Below, in pieces: positions 1 to 8,368 of a stretch of DNA of 25,406 bases. Both the position numbers and the translations under genes were made by a program. The notes under the pieces are model-generated. The model was not told the origin of the DNA and did not search any database. It worked only from the letters and a program-made list of their open reading frames with translations. The first letter of the stretch is position 1, and each line of letters opens with the position of its first letter. Origin of the DNA: JAJNPS01 sp031426185 (lineage in GTDB: Bacteria > Pseudomonadota > Alphaproteobacteria > Rhodobacterales > Rhodobacteraceae); NCBI GenBank assembly GCA_031426185.1, contig JANPKV010000186.1, forward strand, positions 1-25,406, read 5' to 3'.

Positions 1-930
1 TACGATTTGCGCCTGACCACCATCGAGCCGCAGGATCTTCGCGGATTGCCCTATTACGACCATGCGACTGCCAAGACGGTCTGGTATCGCCCCGAAGATC
101 TGCCCGATACCGACAGGCCGGCCATCTTGTTTCTCGATGAACTGACGGCCGCCGCCCCTTCGCTGCAACCGACGGTCTACGGTCTGCTTCAGGAACGGCG
201 GGTGGGGCGTCATCTTTTGCCGCACAGCGTGATGATCGTGGCGGCAGGCAACCAGGTCGAGGACGGGGCGATCGCCTATGACATGGGCACCGCGCTGAGC
301 GATCGGCTGATCCACATGATCGTGCAGGCAAGCGCGGATGACTGGTTGGGCAACTATGCCGTCGCCGCAGGCATTCATCCCACCGTCGCTGCCTTTATCC
401 GCACGCGCCCCGACCTTCTGGAGACGACCGAAAGCAGCCTTCGTCGCGGCCAGATGATCGCCTGCACGCCGCGCAGCTGGACGCGTGTCAGCCGGATCAT
501 GGACAACATCGCGGATCGGGCGATCCGGCAGGTGATGATTGCCGGGACAGTTGGCGCCGCCCCGGCGGCAGAATTCGCGCTGTTGGCCGACGAGATTTCG
601 GCAACGGTGCGTATCGACGAGATGCTGGCCACGCCTCGGGCGGATCGGGCTGCGCTTTATCCCCGTACGCTTCACGGGCTGACGGCGATGGTGTTCGGGC
701 TTGTCGGCTTGGCAAAGCGGGAGACGCTGCCCGCCGCGATCGAGATCCTGGCGGACCTGCGACTGCACAAGGGGCTTGCGGCCACGGGTCTGCCGACAAG
801 CGAACTGGCGAGCTTTGGGTTTGAACTTCTGATCGGCCGGGCGCTGGGGCAAGGCTGGCAGGATGTGTTTGCCGCGTCGGGTGCCTATGCGGATTACGCC
901 GCCGACCGTCGCGCCTTGGGCTTGCCGTGA
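1..930 (+). CDS. MoxR-type AAA+ ATPase (5' end outside window)
   Basis: The reading frame is open from the first base (YDLRLTTIEPQDLRGLP...), so the N-terminus and the Walker A motif lie upstream of the window; the TTG at 7 is not a convincing start. Visible parts are a Walker B motif (ILFLDEL, Asp codon at 136, Glu at 139), a sensor-1-like segment (VAAGNQ, near 240-255) and an arginine-finger-like segment (LSDRLIHM). The RGLPYYD segment is typical of MoxR-family ATPases that act with VWA-domain partners as chaperones for assembling or activating metalloenzymes. The gene's TGA overlaps the GTG start of the downstream VWA gene (GTGA at 927-930), which supports translational coupling and a two-protein complex. 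The client is unknown, and nothing in the window points to a NorQ/NorD or CoxD role. Confidence 0.88.
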   Translation, partial: YDLRLTTIEPQDLRGLPYYDHATAKTVWYRPEDLPDTDRPAILFLDELTAAAPSLQPTVYGLLQERRVGRHLLPHSVMIVAAGNQVEDGAIAYDMGTALSDRLIHMIVQASADDWLGNYAVAAGIHPTVAAFIRTRPDLLETTESSLRRGQMIACTPRSWTRVSRIMDNIADRAIRQVMIAGTVGAAPAAEFALLADEISATVRIDEMLATPRADRAALYPRTLHGLTAMVFGLVGLAKRETLPAAIEILADLRLHKGLAATGLPTSELASFGFELLIGRALGQGWQDVFAASGAYADYAADRRALGLP

Positions 931-2147
931 CGCAGCATTCGGCCCGCGCCGCGCGGGCCATCGCCCATCTGGGAGAAGTGGATCCGGCACTGGCGGTGCT
1001 GGCGCTCTGGTGTCGGCACCGCGACGGAGCGGGACCGACGGCGACGCAAGGCGAGGTCATCAGCTACGCCCCGGGCTTTGATCACCAAGGCTTGCCCGAA
1101 CAGGTCGGACTGGTCGCCCATCACGTGCTGCATGTGGCGCTTCGGCATTCGGCGCGATCCGCATTTCTGGCCGAACGGCTGGGCGATGCCTTCGATCCGG
1201 CGCTCTTCACCCTCGCAGCGGACGGGATCATCAACGAAACGCTGATCCTTGCCGGGCACGCCATCCCCCGTCCGGCCGTTACGCTGACGGACCTTCTGAC
1301 GGCAGCGGGGATGCCCGAGGTGACGGCAGTGGCGGCGCTGGAACGCTGGGATGCCGACCGGCTTGCCATGGCGCTGCACAGCGATCCCGGGCGGGCAAAG
1401 CGCCTGCGTGACTGGGCCAGGACGCGCGGCTTTTCAGACGACCTGAAGGCAGGCGACCCCGACGATGAGGGCCCCGCACAGTCTGCCGCCGATTGGCGCA
1501 ACCAGATCCTGCGTGCGATGGAGGTGGGCCGCAAGGCGGGCTCTGGCATCGGGCGGCTTGGCGCGATCCTTGCCGATCTCGCACCCGATGCGGTCCCCTG
1601 GGAGGTGGTCTTGCGGGGCCTGCTGGCGCGGGCGCTTGCGGAACGCTCAAGGCCCAACTGGCGCCGTCCGGCCGGGTCTTTTGTGGCCCGACTGGCCGAA
1701 GCGGAAAGACAGGGTGGCGCCATGCCGGCGTTCGAGCCGGGGCGCCAGCGGACCGACCATCGCCCGACAATCGCCGTGGGGCTCGACACCTCCGCGTCCA
1801 TCGACGCCCAGACGCTTCGGCTTTTCTGGGCAGAGGCGGAAGGCATTGCACGCCGCACCGGGGCAGAGGTTCACCTGCTGGTCTTTGACGAGACAGTCGA
1901 CCAGACCCTGCGGCTCGATCCGGGTGTGCGGCGGGGAAGCGTGAACCCTCAGGTGCGGACGGGCGGCGGCACGGATTTCGCCGACCTTTTCGACAAGGCT
2001 GCACGCCTTTATCCATCGGTCCTCGTGGTGCTGACTGATCTTGACGCACCGATCCCCCCCAGACCCGGCTTTCCGGTGGTCTGGGCGGTACCAAAAGGCG
2101 CCGAGGCCCCACCCTTCGGCACGCTTCTGATCATCGGCGATCCATAG
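927..2147 (+). CDS. VWA domain protein with DUF2201-type metallopeptidase-like N-terminus
   Basis: A 406-residue protein starting at a GTG that overlaps the ATPase stop. The N-terminal third resembles the putative metallopeptidase domain of the DUF2201 family, with HHVLHVALRH at about residues 65-74 where HExxH would be expected, so the usual Glu is His. The C-terminal part is a VWA-like domain. It has a MIDAS motif D287-T-S289-A-S291, a second MIDAS element in GGGTDF (T349) and a VVLTDLDAP strand near 370. Proteins of this type pair with MoxR ATPases, and the MIDAS metal site contacts a client protein. The frame is intact and the overlap with the upstream gene indicates co-expression. The specific target is unknown. 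Confidence 0.88.
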   Translation: MTQHSARAARAIAHLGEVDPALAVLALWCRHRDGAGPTATQGEVISYAPGFDHQGLPEQVGLVAHHVLHVALRHSARSAFLAERLGDAFDPALFTLAADGIINETLILAGHAIPRPAVTLTDLLTAAGMPEVTAVAALERWDADRLAMALHSDPGRAKRLRDWARTRGFSDDLKAGDPDDEGPAQSAADWRNQILRAMEVGRKAGSGIGRLGAILADLAPDAVPWEVVLRGLLARALAERSRPNWRRPAGSFVARLAEAERQGGAMPAFEPGRQRTDHRPTIAVGLDTSASIDAQTLRLFWAEAEGIARRTGAEVHLLVFDETVDQTLRLDPGVRRGSVNPQVRTGGGTDFADLFDKAARLYPSVLVVLTDLDAPIPPRPGFPVVWAVPKGAEAPPFGTLLIIGDP

Positions 2148-2182
2148 GCCAGCGCATCGCAGAGATTCAGGCGGTGCCCTGC

Positions 2183-2207
2183 GACGGCACACAGTGGTGG
2201 TGCCGTC
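2183..2207. terminator. hairpin between convergent genes, possible bidirectional terminator
   Basis: GACGGCAC (2183-2190) and GTGCCGTC (2200-2207) form a perfect 8-bp GC-rich stem with a 9-base loop. It sits in the 58-base gap between the convergent VWA gene and the amidohydrolase gene and touches the latter's stop codon. No T-run follows on either strand, so this is a weak intrinsic terminator at best. The placement is the main argument. Confidence 0.45.
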
Positions 2208-2886
2208 AGATCAGGCGTTCAAGGATTTCGTCCACCGTCAGGACATCCCCGAATTGCTGGATCACCGTTTCCAGCGTCGCGCGGTGTTCGTCATCAGACA
2301 GGGCCGCAGTGGCGTCGGACACCATCACGACGCCGAAGTCCATCATCATCGCGTCGCGCGCGGTGGATTCGCAGCACACATTGGTCTTGGTCCCGGTTAC
2401 GAGGATGGTATCGATGCCAAAGCCGCGCAGGACCCGTTCAAGACTGGAAGACCCCGGTATAAGCGCACTGTAGCGGTTCTTCAGGATCTTCATGTCCTGC
2501 GGCTTCACCTCCAGCCCGGCCCAGACCTGCTGTCCCTCGCGGCCGGGGGCGAGGCTCTGGATGGTGCGGTCACGGACATCTGCGGCGACGAAGCGGTCGA
2601 AAAAGCCCGCCCAATCGCTGCCCGCCTCGGTTGATGCATTGGCGTGGTTGACCCAGATGACATGCCCCCCCGCCTTGCGCATCCCGGCGGCAAGGCGATT
2701 GATCGGCTCGACAAGGCCGCGCGACAAAGGCACTTCGGCAGGGGCGCCCGGGGCGCAGAAGGTGCCTTGCATGTCGATCACGACCAGCGCGGTTCGCGCC
2801 GCGACAAGCTGATCGAACAGATGAAGCCTGCCGCGCCGGGCAAGAACGCGGTCGATGATGTGCTGGCGGATGGGAACGTTGTGCAT
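2206..2886 (-). CDS. isochorismatase-family cysteine amidohydrolase
   Basis: A 226-residue protein. The ATG at 2886 is chosen because AGGA lies about 8 bases upstream; an open frame extends further to 3084 but would run through the preceding regulator gene. The family triad is complete: D38 in VVIDMQ, K136 in ILKNRYS and C171 in the TNVCCEST segment. The KNRYSALIPGSS and GTKTNVCCESTARDAM stretches are most like ureidoacrylate, biuret or N-carbamoyl amidohydrolases, which cleave an amide or carbamoyl bond through a thioester. It is the last gene of the large operon, 34 bases after the XRE-cupin gene and close to the HyuA/HyuB genes. This fits a role in hydrolysing a carbamoyl or amide product and releasing ammonia. 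The exact substrate is inferred only from context. Confidence 0.87.
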   Translation of the reverse strand: MHNVPIRQHIIDRVLARRGRLHLFDQLVAARTALVVIDMQGTFCAPGAPAEVPLSRGLVEPINRLAAGMRKAGGHVIWVNHANASTEAGSDWAGFFDRFVAADVRDRTIQSLAPGREGQQVWAGLEVKPQDMKILKNRYSALIPGSSSLERVLRGFGIDTILVTGTKTNVCCESTARDAMMMDFGVVMVSDATAALSDDEHRATLETVIQQFGDVLTVDEILERLI

Positions 2887-2920
2887 CGGATCTTTCCTGA
2901 ACTCGTGCGACGCGGGCCTG

Positions 2921-3514
2921 TCAGAAGCTGAGGCCGTCGGAAAACACCCACACCACCGAGGTCGGCCCATCTGCGGCGTTCTCCCAGCGGTGCGGCTCGG
3001 TCGAATAGAAGTGGATCGTGTCGCCGGCGTGCAGGTCAAGGACGCGGCCGTCGACGTGATACCGGATGGTGCCGGACAGGACATGGCAGATTTCTTCGCC
3101 CGGATGCGTCATGTCTTCATCGCCGGAACGCGCATTGATCGCCAACCTGCCCGCCCGCGCCTCCAGCACGCCGGAGGCAAAGCTGCCATGCAGGTCCATC
3201 AGCATCAGCCCCATCCCGGGCAGGTCGAGACGCGGACGACGCGCCGCCCGCACGACCGAGACAGGATCGGCGGTGGTGGCGTTGCGGCCGGTGAGAAAGC
3301 CAAGGTTCGCCTCCAGCGCCGCGGCCAGATTGATCGCATGGACGAGACTGGGGTGCATCAGCCCGTTCTCGATCTTGCTGATCGTGCTGGCCGGCACAGC
3401 GCTGGCACTGGCAAGTTCCGACAGGCTCCAGCCCCGCTGGGCGCGCAAGGCGCGCAGGGTCTCGCCGATGCCGTCGGTGGCAGGGGCGGGCGATGGCGCG
3501 GCGACGCTGGTCAT
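2921..3514 (-). CDS. XRE-family regulator with C-terminal cupin domain
   Basis: A 197-residue protein with a helix-turn-helix at about residues 16-72 (LRALRAQRGWSLSELA, then PASTISKIENG) and a cupin domain at about 118-190. Conserved cupin pieces are HPGEEICHVLSG and the GDTIHFYSTEPHRW strand. Such MerR-length XRE-cupin proteins usually sense a small molecule in the cupin barrel and regulate catabolic genes nearby. The start overlaps the stop of the zinc-ribbon gene (ATGA, 3511-3514), so it is made from the same message as the enzymes. It is the second XRE-type regulator inside this operon. The ligand and operator cannot be identified from the sequence. Confidence 0.9.
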   Translation of the reverse strand: MTSVAAPSPAPATDGIGETLRALRAQRGWSLSELASASAVPASTISKIENGLMHPSLVHAINLAAALEANLGFLTGRNATTADPVSVVRAARRPRLDLPGMGLMLMDLHGSFASGVLEARAGRLAINARSGDEDMTHPGEEICHVLSGTIRYHVDGRVLDLHAGDTIHFYSTEPHRWENAADGPTSVVWVFSDGLSF

Positions 3515-3786
3515 CGCAGGTGCAGCCGGTCGTCCAGCGCCACATCCGACGCCGTGGCGGTTTCGGTGTCCAGAAGCGTGGCGCAGCCCGGGCAGATGAA
3601 CTGGCGCAGCACGACGTCCGCAAAGCCGGTGTCATAGGCCGGGCCACCCGCGACCGCGAGAGGCAGGTTGCGGCAGATGGCGCTGGCTTTCCACAGGGCC
3701 GTGGCGGGGCCAAGGCCATATCCACAGCCCGCACAGGTGCAGGTGATGCCGTCAGTGGCGACAGTCGGCAGGATATGGCGGGTCAT
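3511..3786 (-). CDS. small zinc-ribbon protein, acetone carboxylase gamma-like
   Basis: A 91-residue protein carrying two cysteine knuckles, C18-x2-C21 (preceded by C16) and C65-x2-C68 (FICPGC), plus C38. The end of the protein (DVVLRQFICPGCATLLDTE) resembles the zinc-binding part of acetone carboxylase gamma and acetophenone carboxylase small subunits, though it is shorter than the usual gamma subunit. The start overlaps the HyuB stop (ATGA, 3783-3786), which makes a three-subunit HyuA-HyuB-small subunit enzyme likely. A dedicated small zinc protein is more typical of the ATP-dependent carboxylases than of plain hydantoinases. That reading is an inference from gene order and Cys pattern. Confidence 0.72.
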   Translation of the reverse strand: MTRHILPTVATDGITCTCAGCGYGLGPATALWKASAICRNLPLAVAGGPAYDTGFADVVLRQFICPGCATLLDTETATASDVALDDRLHLR

Positions 3787-5600
3787 TCGGAGGCCTCCTG
3801 CGGCGCAAGGCGCGCGCTTCGGATCGCCGCGCGCAGGGCCGAGGTTGTCGTCAGGTCAACCGCACCTGATGCGGCAAGGGCCACGCCGTAGATGTCCCTG
3901 GCCGCGCTGTCTGAGACAACCCCCGACGTCACGTCTGCGGCGACCGCTGCGGGTTCGCGGACTATGGGGTCGCCATAACCGCCGCCGCCATTCCAGCGGA
4001 CGTAAAGCGCGTCCCGCCCGCGCAAGGGGTAGACGCCCCAGGATACCGGTTGGGGGGTTCCGGGGATCGCCTCCAGCCGGTCGGGGGCGCCGAGGTCGGC
4101 ATCCGCGTCGGCATGGACCCAGACGTAGCTGTTGGGCGCGCCGGGATAGCCACCCGCCAAGCCTTCGGACATCGGGTGTCGCGCGCCCTTGCCCGAGATC
4201 ACATAATCGATGCCGCCGGCTGGTGCGCGGTGCTGCACGATCGCCATTTCGCCGCCCGTGCCCCCTCGGAACTGCCCCGGGCCACCGGAATCGACCGCCC
4301 GGCGGCGAAAGAGGTAACGGATGGGGAAGGCGCCCTCGACGGTTTCGACATTGGCCATGCGGCTGATCGGGTTCGGAATCTCGCCGCCGATGTCCACGCC
4401 ATCGGCAAAGCTGCGCGCGCCCCCTGCCCCCGCGAAGGTTTCGGTCAGGATGCCGATGGAATAGCCCCCGCGCTGGTTGGCCCCGAATTTGAAGATCGCA
4501 AAGTGGTTGGCATGCCAGACGGCGGTGGCCTGATCGCGATACTCCGTCGAGGCGGCCAGCATCTTGCCGATGGTCGTACAGGCGGCGTTGTTGACAGACT
4601 GGATTGCCCCGACCGTCGCCACGGAGACCGGCGCAGGCCGCGTGCAGTTCACGATGGAGCCTTCCGGCGCGATCATCTCGACCGGGCGGATCACGCCTTC
4701 GTTCCAGGTGATGTCATAGCACAAAAGCGGGAAAAGCGGCGCGAACAACCCGCCCAAGGCCGCCCATTTCGTGCAGTTGATGGAGTGTCGGCTTTGCGGG
4801 TCCGACCCGGTGAAATCAAATACCAGCCGGTCGTCCGTCTTGGTCATGGTCAGCACGACCCGGGCGGTTTCCCCTTGCACATCCAGGTACTGCCGCGATT
4901 GCCACTGGCCGTCTGGCAGCGCGCGCAGTCGGGCGCGGAACAGCTGTTCGGACTGCTCGACCAGCGCCGCACATGCCTCGTCCACCACAGGCGCGGTGTA
5001 TTTCGTCAAGAGCGCCCCCATCCGGTCACGCGCCACGTTGCAGCAGGCGATCATCGAGCGCAGGTCGAGCGAGACCATTTCCGGCGACCGCACCATGTTC
5101 AGGATGGTGTCCAGCACGTCCTGGCGCATCTCTCCCCTGTCCAGCAGTTTCAGGCCGGGGCTGGAAAACCCTTCGGAGAAGATGTCGACCGCCTGCGGCG
5201 CAAAGCCGCCGGGGTTCATCGCGCCGATATCCGTCACATGCACGAAACAGGCCGACCAGGCGACCAGACGCCCCTCGTGGTGGATGGGGGCGACCAGATA
5301 GATGTCGGATGTATGAAGTGCCGCCGTGTAGGGATCGTTCAGAAGATAGACGTCGCCTTCACCGATCTGGCCCTCGAACCGCCGGATGATCGCCTTGCAC
5401 GCTTCGGCCGCGCTGGTCAGGTGGTGCAGAAAGCCCACCCCGCCCATCAGCAATGTGCCATCCGCACGGTAGAGCGACACCATCAAGTCATGGCCTTCGT
5501 TGGTGATCGCGGACCCCGAGACGTGTTTGAGGGTGATGACCGCCTCGTCCACGATGCGGAACAGGCGGTGGCGGATGATCGAAAAGGTCATCGGGTCCAT
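3783..5600 (-). CDS. hyuB: hydantoinase B / acetone carboxylase alpha-type subunit
   Basis: A 605-residue, full-length member of the HyuB/oxoprolinase-B family. Family landmarks are NDPY at 88-91, HTSD at 96-99, HVTDIG at 121-126 and SEGF near 142. The HxxD...H pattern (H96, D99, H121) resembles the metal site known in acetone carboxylase alpha subunits. A Gly-rich C-terminal part (GGGGYGDP) is typical of the family. GGAG lies about 6 bases before the ATG at 5600, 12 bases after hyuA. Family members do ATP-dependent hydrolysis of cyclic amides (hydantoins, oxoproline, caprolactam) or ATP-dependent ketone carboxylation, always with a HyuA partner. Which reaction applies here cannot be settled by eye, but the small zinc-ribbon protein next door leans toward the carboxylase type. 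Confidence 0.9.
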   Translation of the reverse strand: MDPMTFSIIRHRLFRIVDEAVITLKHVSGSAITNEGHDLMVSLYRADGTLLMGGVGFLHHLTSAAEACKAIIRRFEGQIGEGDVYLLNDPYTAALHTSDIYLVAPIHHEGRLVAWSACFVHVTDIGAMNPGGFAPQAVDIFSEGFSSPGLKLLDRGEMRQDVLDTILNMVRSPEMVSLDLRSMIACCNVARDRMGALLTKYTAPVVDEACAALVEQSEQLFRARLRALPDGQWQSRQYLDVQGETARVVLTMTKTDDRLVFDFTGSDPQSRHSINCTKWAALGGLFAPLFPLLCYDITWNEGVIRPVEMIAPEGSIVNCTRPAPVSVATVGAIQSVNNAACTTIGKMLAASTEYRDQATAVWHANHFAIFKFGANQRGGYSIGILTETFAGAGGARSFADGVDIGGEIPNPISRMANVETVEGAFPIRYLFRRRAVDSGGPGQFRGGTGGEMAIVQHRAPAGGIDYVISGKGARHPMSEGLAGGYPGAPNSYVWVHADADADLGAPDRLEAIPGTPQPVSWGVYPLRGRDALYVRWNGGGGYGDPIVREPAAVAADVTSGVVSDSAARDIYGVALAASGAVDLTTTSALRAAIRSARLAPQEASE

Positions 5601-5612
5601 GCGGGGCTCCGT

Positions 5613-7745
5613 TCAGGATACAGTGGTAACAACGATGTTGCGCCAACGGTCCATCCGGGCCAGGTGGCCCGAGTGCAGGGCAATGGTGGTGATCGGCGTG
5701 TGGATCACGGCAGGCCCCGCCACCTCGTTGCCCGGACGCAGCCGCGTGAAGTCATAGATGCCGCCGTTCGCCATGCCGCCGCTGGTCAGATCGAGAATCG
5801 GACGCTGGCCCATAAAGGCGGCGGCAGGATCGGCCGGGCCTTCCTCTTCGACGGTCAGGACCGGGCGGGGCATCAGGCCGCGCGCCGTCAGACGAAAAGC
5901 GGTCATCTCGATCCCGGCCTCGCGGTAGGCGGACCCCTTGCCGAACTTGCGTTCATAAAGGGCCTCGAAGTCATCGACGAGTCTGGCAAGCCCTGCGGGC
6001 TCGAGAGGGGTCGCGGCATGAACCTGCGTCGTCACCTCGTGCACCTGCCGGCAATAGCGCAGGTCCACCGACCATTCCATGCGCTGACGCCCGGGTTCGA
6101 TCCCCTCGGCGTGCAGTTGCGCCCGCGCCCGCGCCTCCATCTGGGCAAAGATCGCGTTAACCTCGGCGGCGGGAGCAGGTGTTCCCAGCGTGCGGGTGGT
6201 GGTGTATTCATGCGCGATATCGGCCGAGATCAGCCCGAAGGCACAGTTGACCGAGGCAGTGTAGGGAATGATCACCCGGCGGACCGACAGTTCCTCGCCA
6301 AACGCGGCGGCAAGCATGCCGCAGGTGCCGCCGAATGCGTGCAGCACGAAGTCCCGCGGGTCGAGCCCGCGTTCGACGGTGATTTCGCGGATCAGATCGG
6401 TGATCTGGGCGCAGGCAATGCGGTAGATGCCTATGGCGGCCGCGGTGGGATCAAGGCCGAGAGGTTCGGCCACCTGTCTCGACACGGCGGCCACCGCCCC
6501 CGCGCGGTCAAGCGTGATCGATCCGCCAAGAAACTGGTCGGGGTCCATGTACCCGATCAGCAGCATCACGTCGGTCAGCGTCGCCTCTGTGCCGCCCTGA
6601 CCATAGCAGACCGGGCCGGGGCGCGCGCCAGCGGACCGGGGGCCCACCGAGGGCAGGCGGGTCACCGGGTCCACCGCGACAATCGACCCCCCTCCCGCGC
6701 CGATGGAGACAACCTCGATCTTCGGTGCGATGTAATGAAACCGGTCCACCATCGGCTCGCGGGCATATTCCAGCTGGCCGCCCTGGATGACGCCCACCTT
6801 GAAGGTGGTGCCGCCCATATCGGCGGCGATCACGTCGGCGTCGCCCATCAGATCGCCAAGGAACTTTGCGCCGATGACCCCGGCGGCAGGGCCACATTCG
6901 ATCATTCCCACGGCGCGGTCGGCAGCCTCGGTCGCGGGCAGCAAGCCGCCGTAGCCCTGCATCACCATCGTCGCGCCGCCATAGCCGCGCGTGGCAAGCT
7001 GCGATGCAAGATCGGTCAGGTAGTTTCGCGTGATCCGGCCGGCATAGGCGTTGATGACGGCTGTGGAGCCGCGTTCGTATTCACCGGGAACCGGGGCGAT
7101 GTCGGATGACAGAGTGACATAGGTTCCCGGCGCCGCTGCGGCCACGATGTCACGCACGCGCGCTTCGTGGGCAGGGTTCAGGAACGACCACAGAAAGCTG
7201 ACCGCAATCGCCTCCACGCGCTTGTCGTCAACCAGATGCCGCACGGCGGCTGCGACGGCTGCTTCGTCCAGCGGCAGCACCACGTCCCCAAAGCAATCGA
7301 CGCGCTCGGCCACGCCGACCACGGCATCACGCGGCACCAGGGGCGCTGCGCGATCGGTCTTGACCGGGTGCTTCATCTGGCCTTCGGTCAGGCCCGCCCA
7401 GCGACCATAGGCACCGCGCGTGACATGCAGCGTGTCTTCGAACCCAAGCGTCGTGATCAATCCGGTCCGCGCGCCATCGCGGGTCAGCACCGCGTTGTCC
7501 ACCACCGTCGATCCGTGCACGAACAGGTGGGTGCGCGACAGCAGATCCTCGAGCGTCAGGCCCATGGGCGTCGCGGCGGACTGAATCGATGCAAGCACTC
7601 CATGGGCAAAATCCGGTGGCGTCGAAAGGGCCTTGCCGATGTGGATCCCGCCATCGGAACCAAAGACGATGGTATCGGTGCAGGTGCCTCCCACATCGGT
7701 TGCCACCAGATAGCTGAGCGTCGGGCTGTCCTGCATGATCCTCAC
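5613..7745 (-). CDS. hyuA: hydantoinase A / acetone carboxylase beta-type ATPase subunit
   Basis: A 710-residue protein of the HyuA/oxoprolinase-A family in the ASKHA ATPase fold. The phosphate-1 motif is DVGGTCTD (D17), the phosphate-2 motif is ADMGGTTFKVG at about 308-318, and GPAAGV (285-290) and GPRSAGARPGP follow. It activates a carbonyl or amide oxygen with ATP so that the partner subunit can hydrolyse or carboxylate it. The GTG at 7745 overlaps the stop of the upstream regulator gene (GTGA). The in-frame ATG at 7736 has GAGG very close upstream and is an alternative start. It is followed after 12 bases by hyuB. Substrates of relatives include N-methylhydantoin, 5-oxoproline, caprolactam, acetone and acetophenone. 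Confidence 0.91.
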   Translation of the reverse strand: MRIMQDSPTLSYLVATDVGGTCTDTIVFGSDGGIHIGKALSTPPDFAHGVLASIQSAATPMGLTLEDLLSRTHLFVHGSTVVDNAVLTRDGARTGLITTLGFEDTLHVTRGAYGRWAGLTEGQMKHPVKTDRAAPLVPRDAVVGVAERVDCFGDVVLPLDEAAVAAAVRHLVDDKRVEAIAVSFLWSFLNPAHEARVRDIVAAAAPGTYVTLSSDIAPVPGEYERGSTAVINAYAGRITRNYLTDLASQLATRGYGGATMVMQGYGGLLPATEAADRAVGMIECGPAAGVIGAKFLGDLMGDADVIAADMGGTTFKVGVIQGGQLEYAREPMVDRFHYIAPKIEVVSIGAGGGSIVAVDPVTRLPSVGPRSAGARPGPVCYGQGGTEATLTDVMLLIGYMDPDQFLGGSITLDRAGAVAAVSRQVAEPLGLDPTAAAIGIYRIACAQITDLIREITVERGLDPRDFVLHAFGGTCGMLAAAFGEELSVRRVIIPYTASVNCAFGLISADIAHEYTTTRTLGTPAPAAEVNAIFAQMEARARAQLHAEGIEPGRQRMEWSVDLRYCRQVHEVTTQVHAATPLEPAGLARLVDDFEALYERKFGKGSAYREAGIEMTAFRLTARGLMPRPVLTVEEEGPADPAAAFMGQRPILDLTSGGMANGGIYDFTRLRPGNEVAGPAVIHTPITTIALHSGHLARMDRWRNIVVTTVS

Positions 7746-8317
7746 TCGGTTCGCGTTCTGCAGCGGGTGTCAGTCACGCAAAGAAGCTGAGCCGCCTGCG
7801 CGCCGAGCCCCGCCAAATCACCAAGCGCGCCTTCCCGTGCATGCAAAGCGTCGCCCGTCTCCAGCCGGAGACGCTCGCCACCTGCGACAGATGCCTGCAC
7901 CACCCCGTCCAGCACCAGCACCATCATGGCCGCCCCCTCGCTGCCATCGGGTACCGGGCCAATCCGCGCGCCTTGCAGCAAGCGCATCGAGCGGGCCATG
8001 AGCACCGGGTTCACCAGCCCGGCGGACAGATCGCAGTTGCCTGCATTGGCCCGGGTCACCGAAACACGGCCCAACGACCGGGTTGCCTCGGTCACCAATC
8101 GATCGATACTCACGCCCAGGGCTGCGGCGAGGGCCACCATGGTGGGCAAGCTGGGGTTGGAACGCCCGCCTTCCACCGCGCCGACGGTGCTTTCAGCCAA
8201 ACCGGCCAAAGCCGCCACCTCGGCCTGCGTGCGGCCCGAGGCAAGCCGCAGCTCGCGCATACTACGGCCGAGGCGCGGAAGGTCGGATTTGCCGAAGCGG
8301 AAGGGAGCACTTTTCAT
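7742..8317 (-). CDS. XRE-family regulator with cupin-like C-terminus
   Basis: A 191-residue protein from the ATG at 8317 (MKSAPFRFGK). A longer frame from a TTG at 8353 is possible, but neither start has a strong ribosome site. The helix-turn-helix spans about 17-73 (MRELRLASGRTQAEVA, then ESTVGAVEGGRSNPS). The rest contains a cupin-like strand pattern (MMVLVLDG, RLRLETGDAL), and the metal-binding histidines of classical cupins are not evident. Its stop overlaps the hyuA start. It lies 51 bases after the SDR gene, the longest gap in the operon after the promoter region. It is probably a substrate-responsive regulator of the hyuAB part. Confidence 0.87.
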   Translation of the reverse strand: MKSAPFRFGKSDLPRLGRSMRELRLASGRTQAEVAALAGLAESTVGAVEGGRSNPSLPTMVALAAALGVSIDRLVTEATRSLGRVSVTRANAGNCDLSAGLVNPVLMARSMRLLQGARIGPVPDGSEGAAMMVLVLDGVVQASVAGGERLRLETGDALHAREGALGDLAGLGAQAAQLLCVTDTRCRTRTE

Positions 8318-8368
8318 ATTCAGTAGGCTGGCACCGATTTTTGAAATAAGCAAGTGTCCCGTTGATCG

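Noticed and set aside
497..1379. Antisense frames of 161-187 codons across the ATPase/VWA junction
   Set aside because: Both are Arg/Pro/Ser-rich shadows of genes whose motifs are clear on the + strand.
4050..7109. A 1019-codon open frame on the + strand opposite hyuA and hyuB
   Set aside because: It is a long antisense shadow caused by GC-rich codon bias. The opposite strand encodes two clear family proteins, and the + strand translation is rich in Arg, His and Gly with no recognisable motif.
2206..7745. Assignment as a creatinine pathway (N-methylhydantoinase plus N-carbamoylsarcosine amidase)
   Set aside because: The enzyme classes would fit, but creatinine deaminase and sarcosine oxidase genes are absent, and the hydroxylase, cupin and zinc-ribbon genes are unexplained by it.
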